A stretch of DNA of 64,000 bases, taken from Nitrosomonas marina (GTDB taxonomy: Bacteria > Pseudomonadota > Gammaproteobacteria > Burkholderiales > Nitrosomonadaceae). The notes beneath the pieces were generated by a model. That model was not told the origin of the DNA and ran no database searches. It saw only the letters and a program-made list of their open reading frames with translations. Every line of letters begins with the position of its first letter. Positions within the stretch are counted from its first letter, which is position 1. The stretch lies in contig NZ_FOIA01000001.1 in NCBI RefSeq assembly GCF_900111605.1, forward strand, positions 1 to 64,000, in the 5' to 3' direction. Shown piece by piece: positions 1-9,164 of this stretch. The position numbers and the translations under genes are program-made.

Positions 1-165
1 TTATCAAACCAGATCAAGTTTAAAAATGCCAATTCTGCGATGACCTTAGCTGGTCAGGATTATGTGCGCCTGATTAGCGGTTTCTTTCACGTTAACATAA
101 GCCTGATTTATAACAAGGTCAGAACGTTCGCCAGCGGCGAATACTATGGGTATTATTACTCATGA
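1..165 (+). CDS. C-terminal end of a probable XrtA-associated tyrosine autokinase (partial)
   Basis: Frame 1 is open from the first base to a TGA at 163-165, giving 54 residues of a gene that begins outside the window. The last residues contain an N-K-V-R stretch followed by a tyrosine-rich tail (EYYGYYYS). CpsD/Wzc-type bacterial tyrosine kinases usually end in such a cluster of autophosphorylated tyrosines. The stop overlaps the start of the next gene (ATGA, 162-165), so it belongs to the same operon. In known exosortase A/EPS clusters the autokinase commonly precedes the outer-membrane protein gene. The identity rests on the tail and the position only, because no kinase motif lies inside the window. 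Confidence 0.55.
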   Translation, partial: LSNQIKFKNANSAMTLAGQDYVRLISGFFHVNISLIYNKVRTFASGEYYGYYYS

Positions 166-1697
166 ATTTTATAACTAAACAGAATAACAATTGTCTGTTT
201 AATAATTTTAGCGTTGCTTGCGTTCTTTTTCTGTTGGTTTATGCGCAAACTGCGGTTGGAAAACTGGAGTTCAGCCCGACTTTGACTGTCAGTGAAACCT
301 ATACTGACAACGTACGATTGGGTGGTGGTCTGATTGCAGGCGGTGCGGGCGGTATCGGGTTTGGCGGAGCCGGAGCAAGTGGGGGCGACTTCATTACGCA
401 GATCAATCCGGGTATGCTGGTGACTGGTGAAGGGCGTCGGTATGAAGTCAACGCACAATACGTCATGAACAATCTCATTTTTGCCAAAAATAATGAGTTG
501 ACGCAAATCAGGCATATGCTTAATGCGAACGCGACAACTGAAGTGCTGAAGGATTTGTTTTTTATTGATGGCGATGCCAGAATATTACAACAAAATGTCA
601 GTCTGCTGGCACCACAGACGGCGAACAACGTTTTTGCAACAGGAAATCGCGCTAATCTTGAAATTTACAGTGTCAGCCCATATCTTCGACATCGTTTCCA
701 GAGTTTTGCTACTGCCGAAGCGCGCTATACCCGGGGATTTGTAAAGTCTGGATTCAACGGATTTATCAACAGCCAAAGAGACAGTTATCAGTTTTTATTG
801 AACAGCGGTAGCGCTTTCAGGAAACTTGGCTGGGGATTCAATTACAACAACAATCGTATTCATCTGGATCGTGCCAATACTACAATTGAACTTGAAAGTT
901 ACATAGGGAACCTCCGTTATAATCTTACGCGACGATTCGCTTTGACTGCTACCGGCGGTTATGAACGAAACAGCTTCATTTCAATTCGGGGAAAACCAAG
1001 CAGTCCGACCTGGACAGCAGGTTTTGTCTGGGCGCCCAATAAAAGGACGGATTTGCAATTTAGTGCAGGACAGCGATTTTTTGGTGACACTTACTCAGCT
1101 ACAGTTAATTACCGAACCCGGCTGTCTACCTGGCAAATTATATATATTGAGGATATTACAACGCTTAACCAGCAAGCAGGCCAGTTTGGTGCGCTGGGTG
1201 CCTTGAATGTTGGTAGTATCGATGCACAGAACCTGTTGCTAGGTTTAAGCAATTTTCTGACAAACCGTGTTTTCCTGCAAAGACGCTTTAATGCATCGGT
1301 AACCTTAAACGGAACCAGAAATGATTTGACATTGAATGTATTTCAATTAAAGCGAAAGCCTTATACTGCCGAAGAGCTTGATGAAGATTTGCTTGGCTTC
1401 CCTCTGTTTTTTAATGATACGCGACAATTAGGTGGAAATGTTGCTTGGCGTTACAGGCTATCGCCACGGACAAATTTCAATATGAACTTTAGTTTTGTTA
1501 GATTCGACTTTTTGTCAGTAAATAGTACAAATGATAATCTGTTTTTTACAGCGAATGTGACCAGGGATTTTTTTCCAGATTTGATCGGGATGCTGCAATA
1601 TCAGCGCATAGATCGCCTTTCGAATATTCAGTCTGGCAATCAGGATCTTGATTTGTCAGCCAATGCCGTTACTGTTTCATTAACCAAGAATTTCTAG
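162..1697 (+). CDS. PEP-CTERM/XrtA system-associated outer-membrane beta-barrel protein (TIGR03016-like)
   Basis: This 511-residue protein has an N-terminal signal segment (about residues 15-34). Many alternating-hydrophobicity strands rich in Tyr, Phe, Arg and Asn follow, and the chain ends in a terminal Phe (SLTKNF), as expected of an outer-membrane barrel. A Gly/Ala-rich insert lies near residues 55-75. The position between the autokinase tail and an AAA ATPase is that of the TIGR03016 family, a proposed outer-membrane component of exopolysaccharide export in exosortase A clusters. The start ATG overlaps the upstream stop by 4 nt, so translation is probably coupled. Transport function is inferred from context and barrel appearance, not from a catalytic motif. 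Confidence 0.8.
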   Translation: MNFITKQNNNCLFNNFSVACVLFLLVYAQTAVGKLEFSPTLTVSETYTDNVRLGGGLIAGGAGGIGFGGAGASGGDFITQINPGMLVTGEGRRYEVNAQYVMNNLIFAKNNELTQIRHMLNANATTEVLKDLFFIDGDARILQQNVSLLAPQTANNVFATGNRANLEIYSVSPYLRHRFQSFATAEARYTRGFVKSGFNGFINSQRDSYQFLLNSGSAFRKLGWGFNYNNNRIHLDRANTTIELESYIGNLRYNLTRRFALTATGGYERNSFISIRGKPSSPTWTAGFVWAPNKRTDLQFSAGQRFFGDTYSATVNYRTRLSTWQIIYIEDITTLNQQAGQFGALGALNVGSIDAQNLLLGLSNFLTNRVFLQRRFNASVTLNGTRNDLTLNVFQLKRKPYTAEELDEDLLGFPLFFNDTRQLGGNVAWRYRLSPRTNFNMNFSFVRFDFLSVNSTNDNLFFTANVTRDFFPDLIGMLQYQRIDRLSNIQSGNQDLDLSANAVTVSLTKNF

Positions 1698-1709
1698 TGG
1701 AATCGAGCA

Positions 1710-2723
1710 ATGTATGAATCGTTTTATGGATTAAGCGCCAAACCGTTTCAGTTAAAACCTGATCCCAGTTTTTTTTACGGCAGCAAGGGACATAAACGGG
1801 CAATGGCTTATCTGGAATACGGACTTTCGCAAGGAGAAGGGTTTATAGTCTTGACCGGCGAAGTTGGCGCAGGAAAAACCACGTTGATGCGCAATTTATT
1901 CCGAAGACTCGAATCAGATAGGATTGTTGCGGTTCAGATAGTAAACACGCATATCGATTCCAATGATATTTTGACGTTGGTAGCTGCTGCTTTTGGTTTG
2001 CCCTATGCTAAAACGAGCAAGGCTGCTCTGCTGCTCGAGATTGAACAGTTTCTGCAACGCTGTGACCGGCAGGGAAAGCGGGTGCTGCTGGTTGTTGATG
2101 AAGCGCAGAACCTTACTTCTGAAACGCTTGAGGAACTGCGCATGTTATCCAATTTTCAGACAGACAATGCGCCGTTGTTGCAGACATTCTTGCTTGGCCA
2201 GCCCGAATTTAAGAAGACACTTTTGAATCAAAAGATGCAGCAGTTGAGGCAGAGGGTGATTGCCACGTATCACCTGGGTCCATTGGATGAGCAGGAAACC
2301 AAAGCATATATTGAGCATCGTTTAAAAACCGCTGGCTGGCAGAATGATCCTGCTATAGATGACGATGCTTTTCGATTAATCCATCTATCAACAGGCGGAA
2401 TTCCACGAAAAATTAATTTGCTGTGCGACCGGATGTTTATGATGGGCTGTCTGGAAGAACTGCATCATTTTGGAGAAGATGCCGTTAAGGTAGTAGTCAA
2501 TGATTTTCAGCAGGAGTTTGACTCGCCTGACGTTGAAGCCGAGACAAATATGACAAAACAGTCCGTGGCTGACGTGCAGGAGGATAGCTATCCGGCAAAA
2601 GCTGATCTCGAAAAGATGGAGAGCCGGTTAGTCAGAATGGAAAAATCTGTACTTTTTGTTCTTGATTTATTAAAGCAGAACCTGTCATTTGGTAATGTTA
2701 AAAATGATTTTAACAAAAGATAG
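1710..2723 (+). CDS. XrtA/PEP-CTERM system-associated AAA ATPase (TIGR03015-like)
   Basis: This 337-residue ATPase is related to the GspA/ExeA type. The N-terminus (YGLSAKPFQLKPDPSFFY) is typical of that family. Walker A is GEVGAGKT at residues 50-57 and Walker B is LLVVDE ending near residue 131. An arginine-rich sensor/lid region (GGIPRKINLLCDR) lies near residues 230-245. The C-terminal 60 residues look like a linker plus amphipathic helix. It sits 12 nt after the outer-membrane gene and 3 nt before the deacetylase, so it is co-transcribed with both. Family members occur in exosortase A/EPS clusters and are thought to energise or assemble the polysaccharide export machinery; the exact role is not established. 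Confidence 0.88.
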   Translation: MYESFYGLSAKPFQLKPDPSFFYGSKGHKRAMAYLEYGLSQGEGFIVLTGEVGAGKTTLMRNLFRRLESDRIVAVQIVNTHIDSNDILTLVAAAFGLPYAKTSKAALLLEIEQFLQRCDRQGKRVLLVVDEAQNLTSETLEELRMLSNFQTDNAPLLQTFLLGQPEFKKTLLNQKMQQLRQRVIATYHLGPLDEQETKAYIEHRLKTAGWQNDPAIDDDAFRLIHLSTGGIPRKINLLCDRMFMMGCLEELHHFGEDAVKVVVNDFQQEFDSPDVEAETNMTKQSVADVQEDSYPAKADLEKMESRLVRMEKSVLFVLDLLKQNLSFGNVKNDFNKR

Positions 2724-2726
2724 ATT

Positions 2727-3581
2727 ATGAACCAGATTAATACCTGTACCTTAATAAAAAACGCGATGACCATTGATGTCGAGGATTATTTTCAAGTGTC
2801 TGCTTTTGAAAAACATATCCCAAGATCATCTTGGGATAGTATTCCGTGCAGAGTGGAACATAACATCGAAAAAATACTTGGTCTGCTGGATGAAAAACAA
2901 ATCAAGGCAACTTTTTTTACCTTGGGGTGGATTGCTGAAAGATATCCACAAATGATTAAACGGATGTCTGAGAACGGTCATGAGATTGCCAGTCATGGAT
3001 GGGGACATGCGCGCGTTACAGATTTAACACCTTCGGAATTCAAAGAAGATATCATTCGAAGCAAAGCGGTATTGGAGGAAATCAGCAGTCGGGCAGTAGT
3101 GGGTTATCGTGCTCCCAGTTTTTCTATTAACAGAAAAAATTTGTGGGCGCTCGATTGCCTTGCTGAAGCGGGATATCGATATAGCTCAAGTATTTATCCG
3201 GTACAACATGATCACTACGGTATGCCCGATGCACCGAGATTTGCATATTTCCCAAGGGGTGAGAGCGGGGTGCTTGAATTACCTGTGACAACTGTAAGAT
3301 TATGGGGCAGGAACGTACCCGCTGGCGGTGGCGGATATTTCCGGCTGTGGCCATATACAGTTTCTAAATGGTTTATTAAAAGATTGAACGGTATCGAATC
3401 TCATGCTGCAATTTTTTACTTTCATCCGTGGGAAATTGATGTGGATCAGCCTCGCCAACAAGGCGTCGGGTTTAAAACCCGATTCAGACATTATCTAAAT
3501 TTGCACCGCATGGAAAAGAGATTAAGAGCGCTGATTCACGATTTCCAATGGGACAGAGTGGATAAAATTTTTCTAAACTAA
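2727..3581 (+). CDS. XrtA-associated polysaccharide deacetylase (NodB fold with DUF3473)
   Basis: This 284-residue NodB-type carbohydrate deacetylase probably removes N-acetyl groups from the exopolysaccharide made by this cluster. The metal-binding motifs are visible: D17 and D20 in TIDVED, then an HEIASHGWGH segment supplying the HxxxH pair, then a YRAPSFS motif. The C-terminal third (YFHPWEID and following) matches the DUF3473 extension found in the TIGR03006 branch of exosortase clusters. There is no signal peptide, as is usual in this branch. The ATG lies 3 nt after the ATPase stop. The substrate is inferred from context. Confidence 0.9.
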   Translation: MNQINTCTLIKNAMTIDVEDYFQVSAFEKHIPRSSWDSIPCRVEHNIEKILGLLDEKQIKATFFTLGWIAERYPQMIKRMSENGHEIASHGWGHARVTDLTPSEFKEDIIRSKAVLEEISSRAVVGYRAPSFSINRKNLWALDCLAEAGYRYSSSIYPVQHDHYGMPDAPRFAYFPRGESGVLELPVTTVRLWGRNVPAGGGGYFRLWPYTVSKWFIKRLNGIESHAAIFYFHPWEIDVDQPRQQGVGFKTRFRHYLNLHRMEKRLRALIHDFQWDRVDKIFLN

Positions 3582-3597
3582 CAAAATATTTCTATAA

Positions 3598-4668
3598 ATG
3601 AGTGTGCTGGCAGAGGTGGCAGATACAGAAAATCCAAGTGTGCACGTAGCTGTTCATGAAATGCAGCCGGAAGATAGCGAACGCTGGGACCAGTTTGTAT
3701 TGTCATGCCCAGAAGCGACTTTCTTTCACAGAGCAGGCTGGAAAAATGTGATCGAGCGAGCGTTTAATCACAAAACATGGTTCTTGTATGCCGAATGTAA
3801 CGGCGAGATACAGGGCGTGCTGCCGTTGGCTGAAATCAAAAGTTTTCTTTTCGGACATTTTTTGGGCTCACTGCCTTTTTGCGTTTATGGTGGTGTTGCT
3901 GCCTGTAGTGATACTGTAAGAGAAAGGCTTGAGCTGGCAGCTATCGAACTTGCCGATAAGTTAAAGGTTGACTACCTTGAGTTCCGTAATATGAAACCTG
4001 TACACCAGGACTGGCCTACCAAAGATTTATATGTCACTTTTCGAAAAACGCTTGATGCCGACATTGAGAAAAATCTTCTGGAGATACCGCGCAAGCAGCG
4101 CGCGATGGTAAGGAAAGGAATCAAATTTGGACTGAAAAGTGATATTGATGAAGATATCGAGCGCTTTTTCTTTGCATATTCAAGCAGTGTGCACCGGTTG
4201 GGTACACCTGTATTTTCAAAGAAATACTTTCAGTTACTGAAACAAACATTTGCACAAGACTGTGAGCTTATGACCATTCATAAAAACGGCGTTACCCTAA
4301 GTAGCGTGATGAGTTTTTATTTCCGGAATGAAGTGTTGCCCTATTATGGCGGCGGAACAGTAGAGGCCAGAAATTGGGCTGCGAGCGATTTCATGTACTG
4401 GGAACTAATGCGGCGTAGCTGTGAAAATGGTTATAAAACTTTCGATTTTGGGCGAAGTAAACGTGATACCGGATCTTATAGTTTTAAAAAGAACTGGGGA
4501 TTCGAAGCGCAACCGCTTCATTATGAATACAAGCTAATTAAAGCGTCTCACATCCCTAATCATAGTCCTTCAAATCCGAAATATAAATATTTTATTCAGA
4601 CCTGGCAGAAATTGCCGCGTTCTGTCGCCAATTGGATTGGTCCGTTCATCGTTAAAAGTTTGGGCTGA
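3598..4668 (+). CDS. FemAB-type XrtA/PEP-CTERM system-associated protein
   Basis: This 356-residue protein belongs to the GNAT/FemAB group of acyl or aminoacyl transferases (TIGR03019-like). Visible family features are an N-terminal WDQFV...FFHRAGW segment, a middle region with IPRKQRAMVRKG, and the C-terminal DFGRSKRDTGSYSFKKNWGF block typical of FemAB proteins. In exosortase A clusters this gene regularly sits between the deacetylase and exosortase genes, as here. A role in modifying the polysaccharide or its lipid-linked precursor is inferred; the substrate is unknown. The gene starts 16 nt after the deacetylase stop and is part of the same operon. Confidence 0.87.
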   Translation: MSVLAEVADTENPSVHVAVHEMQPEDSERWDQFVLSCPEATFFHRAGWKNVIERAFNHKTWFLYAECNGEIQGVLPLAEIKSFLFGHFLGSLPFCVYGGVAACSDTVRERLELAAIELADKLKVDYLEFRNMKPVHQDWPTKDLYVTFRKTLDADIEKNLLEIPRKQRAMVRKGIKFGLKSDIDEDIERFFFAYSSSVHRLGTPVFSKKYFQLLKQTFAQDCELMTIHKNGVTLSSVMSFYFRNEVLPYYGGGTVEARNWAASDFMYWELMRRSCENGYKTFDFGRSKRDTGSYSFKKNWGFEAQPLHYEYKLIKASHIPNHSPSNPKYKYFIQTWQKLPRSVANWIGPFIVKSLG

Positions 4669-4708
4669 CTTTGCACGCGAAAATACTAAATTGCTAGAGT
4701 GAAACCGG

Positions 4709-6268
4709 ATGAATACTGTTTTTGTATCAGAAAATTCAAATCGCAATTCGATTCATTTTGCCATTCTGATGACAGTAATGGCTATTGCCGGGATTCTGAT
4801 CATATATTATCAGACCATCTGGTCCATGGTGGAAACCTGGTATAGGTCGGACACTTATGCACATGGGTTTCTGATACTGCCATTTGTAATCTATATGGTA
4901 TGGACCAAGCGACACAGCATTGTCACTCTCAATCAGCAGCCCAGCCCTGTTGCCTTATTTTGTTTATTTGTTCTGGGTGCGTTCTGGCTGATTGCAGAAT
5001 TGGCAAGCGTCCAGGTAGTGATGCAATACGCAGTTGTGGCCATGTTGCCTATAGTGGTTGCTGCCATTCTGGGCTACAGAATAATGCTTGTGCTGGCATT
5101 TCCTCTGGCTTATCTGTTTTTCGCAGTGCCATTCGGGGACATGCTGATCCCGCCGTTGATTAATTTTACAGCGGATTTCACCGTGAGTGCTTTGCAGTTG
5201 AGTGGCATACCGGTTTACCGTGAAGGCACGTTTTTTTCTCTACCAACTGGAAATTGGTCTGTAGTTGAGGCCTGCAGCGGATTGCGATACCTAATTGCAT
5301 CGGTTACGCTGGGCGCGCTATATGCTTATCTAACCTATTACAGCCTGATCAAGCGTATTATTTTTATCGCGTTTTCGATACTGGTGCCAATTATCGCGAA
5401 TGGCATACGCGCGTATTTAATTGTTATGACCGGGCATTTGAGCAATATGCAGTTGGCTGTGGGTGTGGATCATTTGATATATGGCTGGGTTTTTTTCGGT
5501 TTAGTCATGTTAATACTTTTTTGGGTTGGGTCTTTATGGCGCGAAGACAATACAACTGCAAATACTATTCAAAGTAATGGCAATCGTAGAGCCAAAGAGC
5601 AAACTTCGGATGTCTCAGCCAGGAAAACCATTTTGTTTACCGGTTCAGTACTTGCTGTCGCATTAGTATGGCCGCTTTACGCAGCTTATCTCGATAATGA
5701 TGAGGATTTTGTTCAACCGGAATTTAATTTCTCTTATTCAGAGAAAAAATGGCGCATGTTAGATGAACCGGTATCTGACTGGAATCCAGTTTACATTGGT
5801 TCTCCAGGAAAGTTCGAAGCGCATTTTTCCAACAATGAGCATAAGCAGGTCAGTTTGTTTATTACATACTATCAAAATCAGCGTCAGGGCAATGAGTTAA
5901 TAAACTCGGGAAATGCGCTGGTATATGAAATGGATTCACCATGGAGGCAGATTAGTGAGAGCGAACAGTCGTCTATGATCAATTCGGAAAAAGTTACGTA
6001 CCGCCAGGCACAGCTCAATTCACACGATTTGAATTTGTTGGTGTGGCGCTGGTATGTATTAGGTAATGATGAAACGGTTAGCTCATATAAGGCAAAACTA
6101 TTGCTCGCTAGGAACAGATTGCTGACGGATAGTGATTTTGGCGCTGAAGTGATTATTGCGACACCTTTTGGATTGCAACCCGATGAGGCAATGCCGGTAC
6201 TTCATCAGTTCCTTGAAGACATGCTGCCTGAGATTACAAACAGTTTGTACGCGGTGAGCGGACAATAA
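4709..6268 (+). CDS. xrtA: Exosortase A with fused C-terminal EpsI domain
   Basis: This 519-residue protein is a multi-pass membrane cysteine protease-transpeptidase that processes PEP-CTERM proteins at the inner membrane. About eight hydrophobic helices occupy residues 15-275. The three exosortase catalytic residues are in place: C189 (VEACSGLRYL), R234 (NGIRAYL) and H255 (VDHLIYGW). Residues about 305-519 form the periplasmic EpsI domain, which is commonly fused to XrtA. The gene follows the FemAB gene by 40 nt and precedes a glycosyltransferase. No protein in this window ends in a PEP-CTERM signal, so its substrates must be encoded elsewhere. Confidence 0.95.
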   Translation: MNTVFVSENSNRNSIHFAILMTVMAIAGILIIYYQTIWSMVETWYRSDTYAHGFLILPFVIYMVWTKRHSIVTLNQQPSPVALFCLFVLGAFWLIAELASVQVVMQYAVVAMLPIVVAAILGYRIMLVLAFPLAYLFFAVPFGDMLIPPLINFTADFTVSALQLSGIPVYREGTFFSLPTGNWSVVEACSGLRYLIASVTLGALYAYLTYYSLIKRIIFIAFSILVPIIANGIRAYLIVMTGHLSNMQLAVGVDHLIYGWVFFGLVMLILFWVGSLWREDNTTANTIQSNGNRRAKEQTSDVSARKTILFTGSVLAVALVWPLYAAYLDNDEDFVQPEFNFSYSEKKWRMLDEPVSDWNPVYIGSPGKFEAHFSNNEHKQVSLFITYYQNQRQGNELINSGNALVYEMDSPWRQISESEQSSMINSEKVTYRQAQLNSHDLNLLVWRWYVLGNDETVSSYKAKLLLARNRLLTDSDFGAEVIIATPFGLQPDEAMPVLHQFLEDMLPEITNSLYAVSGQ

Positions 6269-6353
6269 TGTTTATTCATCTTAAATGGGGCGAGTCTGTT
6301 CAAAATTTGAGCGCGTCGTAGGGACTGGCGAATTTTGTAAACAAGAGGGTTTG

Positions 6354-7493
6354 ATGCAAAGTACTCCTTTAATTGCTCATGTCATCCACCGTCTGGGCGT
6401 GGGCGGACTCGAGAATGGCCTGGTTAATCTGATTAATTCTATTCCCTCCAGCCGCTATCGCCACGCAATTATTTGTCTTGAGGGATATACCGATTTTCGA
6501 AATCGAATTACCCAAGATGACATTAAGATCATAGCACTGAATAAACGTCAGGGATATGATCTGAAATTATATCTGAAGCTCTTTTCTGTATTACGTGAAT
6601 TGAAACCGGATATTATTCATACACGTAATCTGGCAGCGCTGGAAGCGCAATTGATTGCTGCTGTGGCACGAATCAAGAGGCGAGTCCATAGTGAGCATGG
6701 TCGCGACATAACCGACTTAAAAGGTGAGAATTTTAAATACAATATGTTGCGCAGGGTAATATATCCATTTGTAGGGCATTTCATTACGGTGAGTAAAGAC
6801 CTGGAATCGTGGCTCACGTGTTTGCTAAATGTCTCGCCTGAACGTATCAGCCAGATTTATAATGGTGTTGATAACCGCCGTTTTTCACCAGGAATGGCAA
6901 ACCATTGCCAGCAAGGACCGAAAGGTTTTTTTACAGATAACGCATTTATAATCGGCAGCGTGGGAAGAATGGAGGCTGTCAAGGATTATCCAAATCTGGT
7001 GCGTGCTTTTTTACTTATTCTGAAAAATAATCCTGAAGCTCGTAAAAGACTGCGCCTGATGATTGTTGGTGATGGCAGCACCCGGAATGAATGTCTTGAC
7101 ATAGTGCGGGAAGCCGGCATAGATAATTTTGTCTGGTTACCGGGAGAACGCTCTGATATTCCGGAGCTTATGCGTATGATGGATTTGTTTGTTTTGCCAT
7201 CTCTTGCAGAAGGTATATCAAATACAATCCTGGAGGCAATGTCTTGTGGATTACCTGTTGTTGCGACAAGAGTAGGCGGAAATACAGAATTGGTCGATGA
7301 GAAAAGTAACGGTAAACTGGTTGCATCCGGTAACACCACAGAGCTTGCAAGTGCGATTCTAGATTATTACATGACACCAGAGTTAGCCAGAGCGCAGGGT
7401 ATATCAGCACGTCAAAAGATCGAATCAGAATTTAGTATGAAGGCAATGACAAACAATTATCTGGGTGTTTACGATCAGGTTATGTCGATGTAA
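6354..7493 (+). CDS. Glycosyltransferase, PEP-CTERM/EpsH1 system-associated (TIGR03088-like)
   Basis: This GT-B (GT4 family) glycosyltransferase of 379 residues probably adds a sugar to the lipid-linked exopolysaccharide repeat unit. Visible features are the N-terminal IAHVIHRLGVGGLENGL motif, which is characteristic of TIGR03088, a donor-binding GSVGRMEAVKDYPNL segment, and the E-x7-E motif in LPSLAEGISNTILEAMSCG. I chose the ATG at 6354 over an upstream in-frame start at 6285. It has an AAGAGGG ribosome-binding site 5 nt upstream, and homologues start at the IAHVIHRL region. It is the last gene of the exosortase operon inside the window. Confidence 0.9.
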   Translation: MQSTPLIAHVIHRLGVGGLENGLVNLINSIPSSRYRHAIICLEGYTDFRNRITQDDIKIIALNKRQGYDLKLYLKLFSVLRELKPDIIHTRNLAALEAQLIAAVARIKRRVHSEHGRDITDLKGENFKYNMLRRVIYPFVGHFITVSKDLESWLTCLLNVSPERISQIYNGVDNRRFSPGMANHCQQGPKGFFTDNAFIIGSVGRMEAVKDYPNLVRAFLLILKNNPEARKRLRLMIVGDGSTRNECLDIVREAGIDNFVWLPGERSDIPELMRMMDLFVLPSLAEGISNTILEAMSCGLPVVATRVGGNTELVDEKSNGKLVASGNTTELASAILDYYMTPELARAQGISARQKIESEFSMKAMTNNYLGVYDQVMSM

Positions 7494-7619
7494 ACACGAT
7501 ACATTACATATCAGTGCGTATTGTGCTTGTCAATTCTGATTGCTTATAACCAGTGGTTCCAAATAATCACTGAAGCAAGGATACCCGAAAGAATACCTGC
7601 AAGTGTGTTCAGTAAATGG

Positions 7620-7931
7620 CTACTGATCAGCTAGATGATCCGAGGAATTAGTGTTAATTTGCTGAGTACCATTCGGCCACTTGCTGAAAGGAAAAGGGCG
7701 TTGTTCACTGTTAAATGACAGAAATTGAATGATTTGATAAATATAAGCACTCAGTCCATTCGAAAATTTGAGGATTTGTTCATTTGGTTTTTCTGTCATT
7801 AAAATCGTACCAAACTGGAATAGCATTACTCCTATAATAAGAAATTTTGAGATGCTGTAGATTACGGTAAAAAATAACATAAATAATCCACGGACCAGAA
7901 TTTCATTTTTTTGTAGAGGCCTTTCAGTCAC
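7620..7931 (-). CDS. DUF4389 domain membrane protein
   Basis: This protein of 103 residues has a GTG start at 7931. A hydrophobic segment near residues 14-44 (two short helices) is followed by ILMTEKPNEQILKFSNGLSAY, then YQIIQFLSFNSEQRPFPF. The TxxPNxxLLxF and IxxFLTFNTExRPFPF-type motifs are the signature of DUF4389, a family with no assigned function. It lies convergent to the glycosyltransferase gene and 54 nt downstream of the methyltransferase-like gene on the same strand. A GGAG lies 12 nt upstream of the GTG, so the start is only moderately supported. In-frame upstream codons run into a stop within 20 nt. Confidence 0.75.
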   Translation of the reverse strand: MTERPLQKNEILVRGLFMLFFTVIYSISKFLIIGVMLFQFGTILMTEKPNEQILKFSNGLSAYIYQIIQFLSFNSEQRPFPFSKWPNGTQQINTNSSDHLADQ

Positions 7932-7985
7932 TTGTATGGTTGAACTCCATCAATAAAATAAATAATATTTGGCGAGTTTTGTAGT

Positions 7986-8450
7986 TTATAACCAGCGCCG
8001 TACGTTTCGTTTGTATATTTCGAACTGATCTCCAAAAATTTGGCTCAACAGTTTTTCCTCAAGCTCTATCTGAAACTGATCCATATAGAAAATAAAGCCT
8101 GCAATCAACAATAATGCGGGTATGTTGTTCAGGTACATGCCCCACCCAGCCAAAATAATGACAAATCCCAGATAAATTGGATTGCGACTGTATTGATACA
8201 GGCCGCTGCTAATTAAAATTGTGGCTAACTCCGGTTTTAACGGGTTTAACGTGGTTTTTTTTCGTATAAATGTAACAGCGCATAACACTATTACCAATAA
8301 GCCGATCGCTATCATCAGTAATGGAAACAGTATAGGCGGTTCCGATTCAAATAGGGAAACAGGAAACGAAATGGCAAGAAACCACATTGCAATCGCAAAA
8401 ACAACCATTACCAGCGCCGGAGGAATCAATCTTATTCGCTGGTGCTTCAT
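7986..8450 (-). CDS. Isoprenylcysteine carboxyl methyltransferase-like membrane protein
   Basis: This integral membrane protein of 154 residues has about four helices. It carries the ICMT/PEMT signature: an LISSGLYQYSRNPIYLGFVIILAGW block (SxG-x5-RNPxYxG) and a C-terminal acidic segment (IELEEKLLSQIFGDQFEIYKRNVRRWL) matching the ExxLxxxFGxxYxxYxxxVxRW motif. Bacterial members are predicted SAM-dependent methyltransferases acting on lipid or membrane substrates, and most lack a known substrate. It starts 12 nt after the stop of the NlpC/P60 gene with no clear ribosome-binding site, so translation may be coupled. Confidence 0.85.
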   Translation of the reverse strand: MKHQRIRLIPPALVMVVFAIAMWFLAISFPVSLFESEPPILFPLLMIAIGLLVIVLCAVTFIRKKTTLNPLKPELATILISSGLYQYSRNPIYLGFVIILAGWGMYLNNIPALLLIAGFIFYMDQFQIELEEKLLSQIFGDQFEIYKRNVRRWL

Positions 8451-8462
8451 TTGTTATACAGC

Positions 8463-8987
8463 TTATACCCGGACTGATTTCCAGTATTTGGCTCTCCAGT
8501 AGACATTATCTAATCGAGAAATTGTAACCCCTTTCTTTTGAGAGACATGGAGAAATTTGTTTTTTTCTAAATAAATGCCGACATGCTTTGATGTCGGACC
8601 GGTGCGAAAAAATACCAGGTCTCCAGCATTTAATTCATGCTTTTGAATCACTTTCCCCATCTTTGACTGTTGACGCGTCGTTCTTGGCAGATGTATGTCC
8701 ATTTTTGATTTGAATGTCAGGTAGACGAAGCCTGAACAATCAATGCCGTTTTTACTGATCCCTCCCAGTCTATAACGGACACCTTCCCATTCCTGGTGTT
8801 GGTGATACAGTTTATTAACAACTGATTTTATCGGAGATTGCTCTATAGATCTGGATTTGAGTTGATAATGGCTACCTGCCTGCTTTTCAGAAAGCGTACT
8901 ACATCCTGAAGCTGTCATTATCAGTACGATGCAGGCACTAAAAATATATGAATTCTTCGCAAAGCGTTTTGTATTTTGATAGTACAT
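8463..8987 (-). CDS. NlpC/P60 (C40) peptidoglycan hydrolase, lipoprotein
   Basis: This 174-residue protein has an N-terminal signal with lipobox (TASGC, Cys near residue 29), so it should be anchored to a membrane facing the periplasm. The catalytic domain shows the NlpC/P60 triad: Cys in GIDCSGFVYLTF, His in SKHVGIYL, and a third polar His in NKFLHVS. This is the Spr/MepS-like arrangement of D,L-endopeptidases that cut stem-peptide crosslinks and allow wall growth. It is the first gene of a three-gene minus-strand group (this gene, the methyltransferase-like gene, then DUF4389). Confidence 0.88.
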   Translation of the reverse strand: MYYQNTKRFAKNSYIFSACIVLIMTASGCSTLSEKQAGSHYQLKSRSIEQSPIKSVVNKLYHQHQEWEGVRYRLGGISKNGIDCSGFVYLTFKSKMDIHLPRTTRQQSKMGKVIQKHELNAGDLVFFRTGPTSKHVGIYLEKNKFLHVSQKKGVTISRLDNVYWRAKYWKSVRV

Positions 8988-9125
8988 AGCTTATGTTTTT
9001 TTAAACACAACATTTGCTATCTTACCAAAACAGATTGCAAAATCAACCTTGTCAGCGACAAATCATGGAGTTATACATGTTTCAATAATCAACGCTCTCG
9101 TCACGATTGAGAATAAATAACGCGC

Positions 9126-9156
9126 ATATGCGCTCTTTTTTAAGCGGAGCGCATAT
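9126..9156. terminator. Inverted repeat downstream of the PAS-MCP gene
   Basis: ATATGCGCTC at 9126-9135 and GAGCGCATAT at 9147-9156 form a perfect 10-bp stem with an 11-nt loop. It lies just past the stop of the minus-strand PAS-MCP gene at 9165. There is no T-run after it on the minus strand, so it is at best a weak or Rho-assisted terminator or an mRNA 3'-end stabiliser. Confidence 0.4.
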
Positions 9157-9164
9157 CTATTCAA

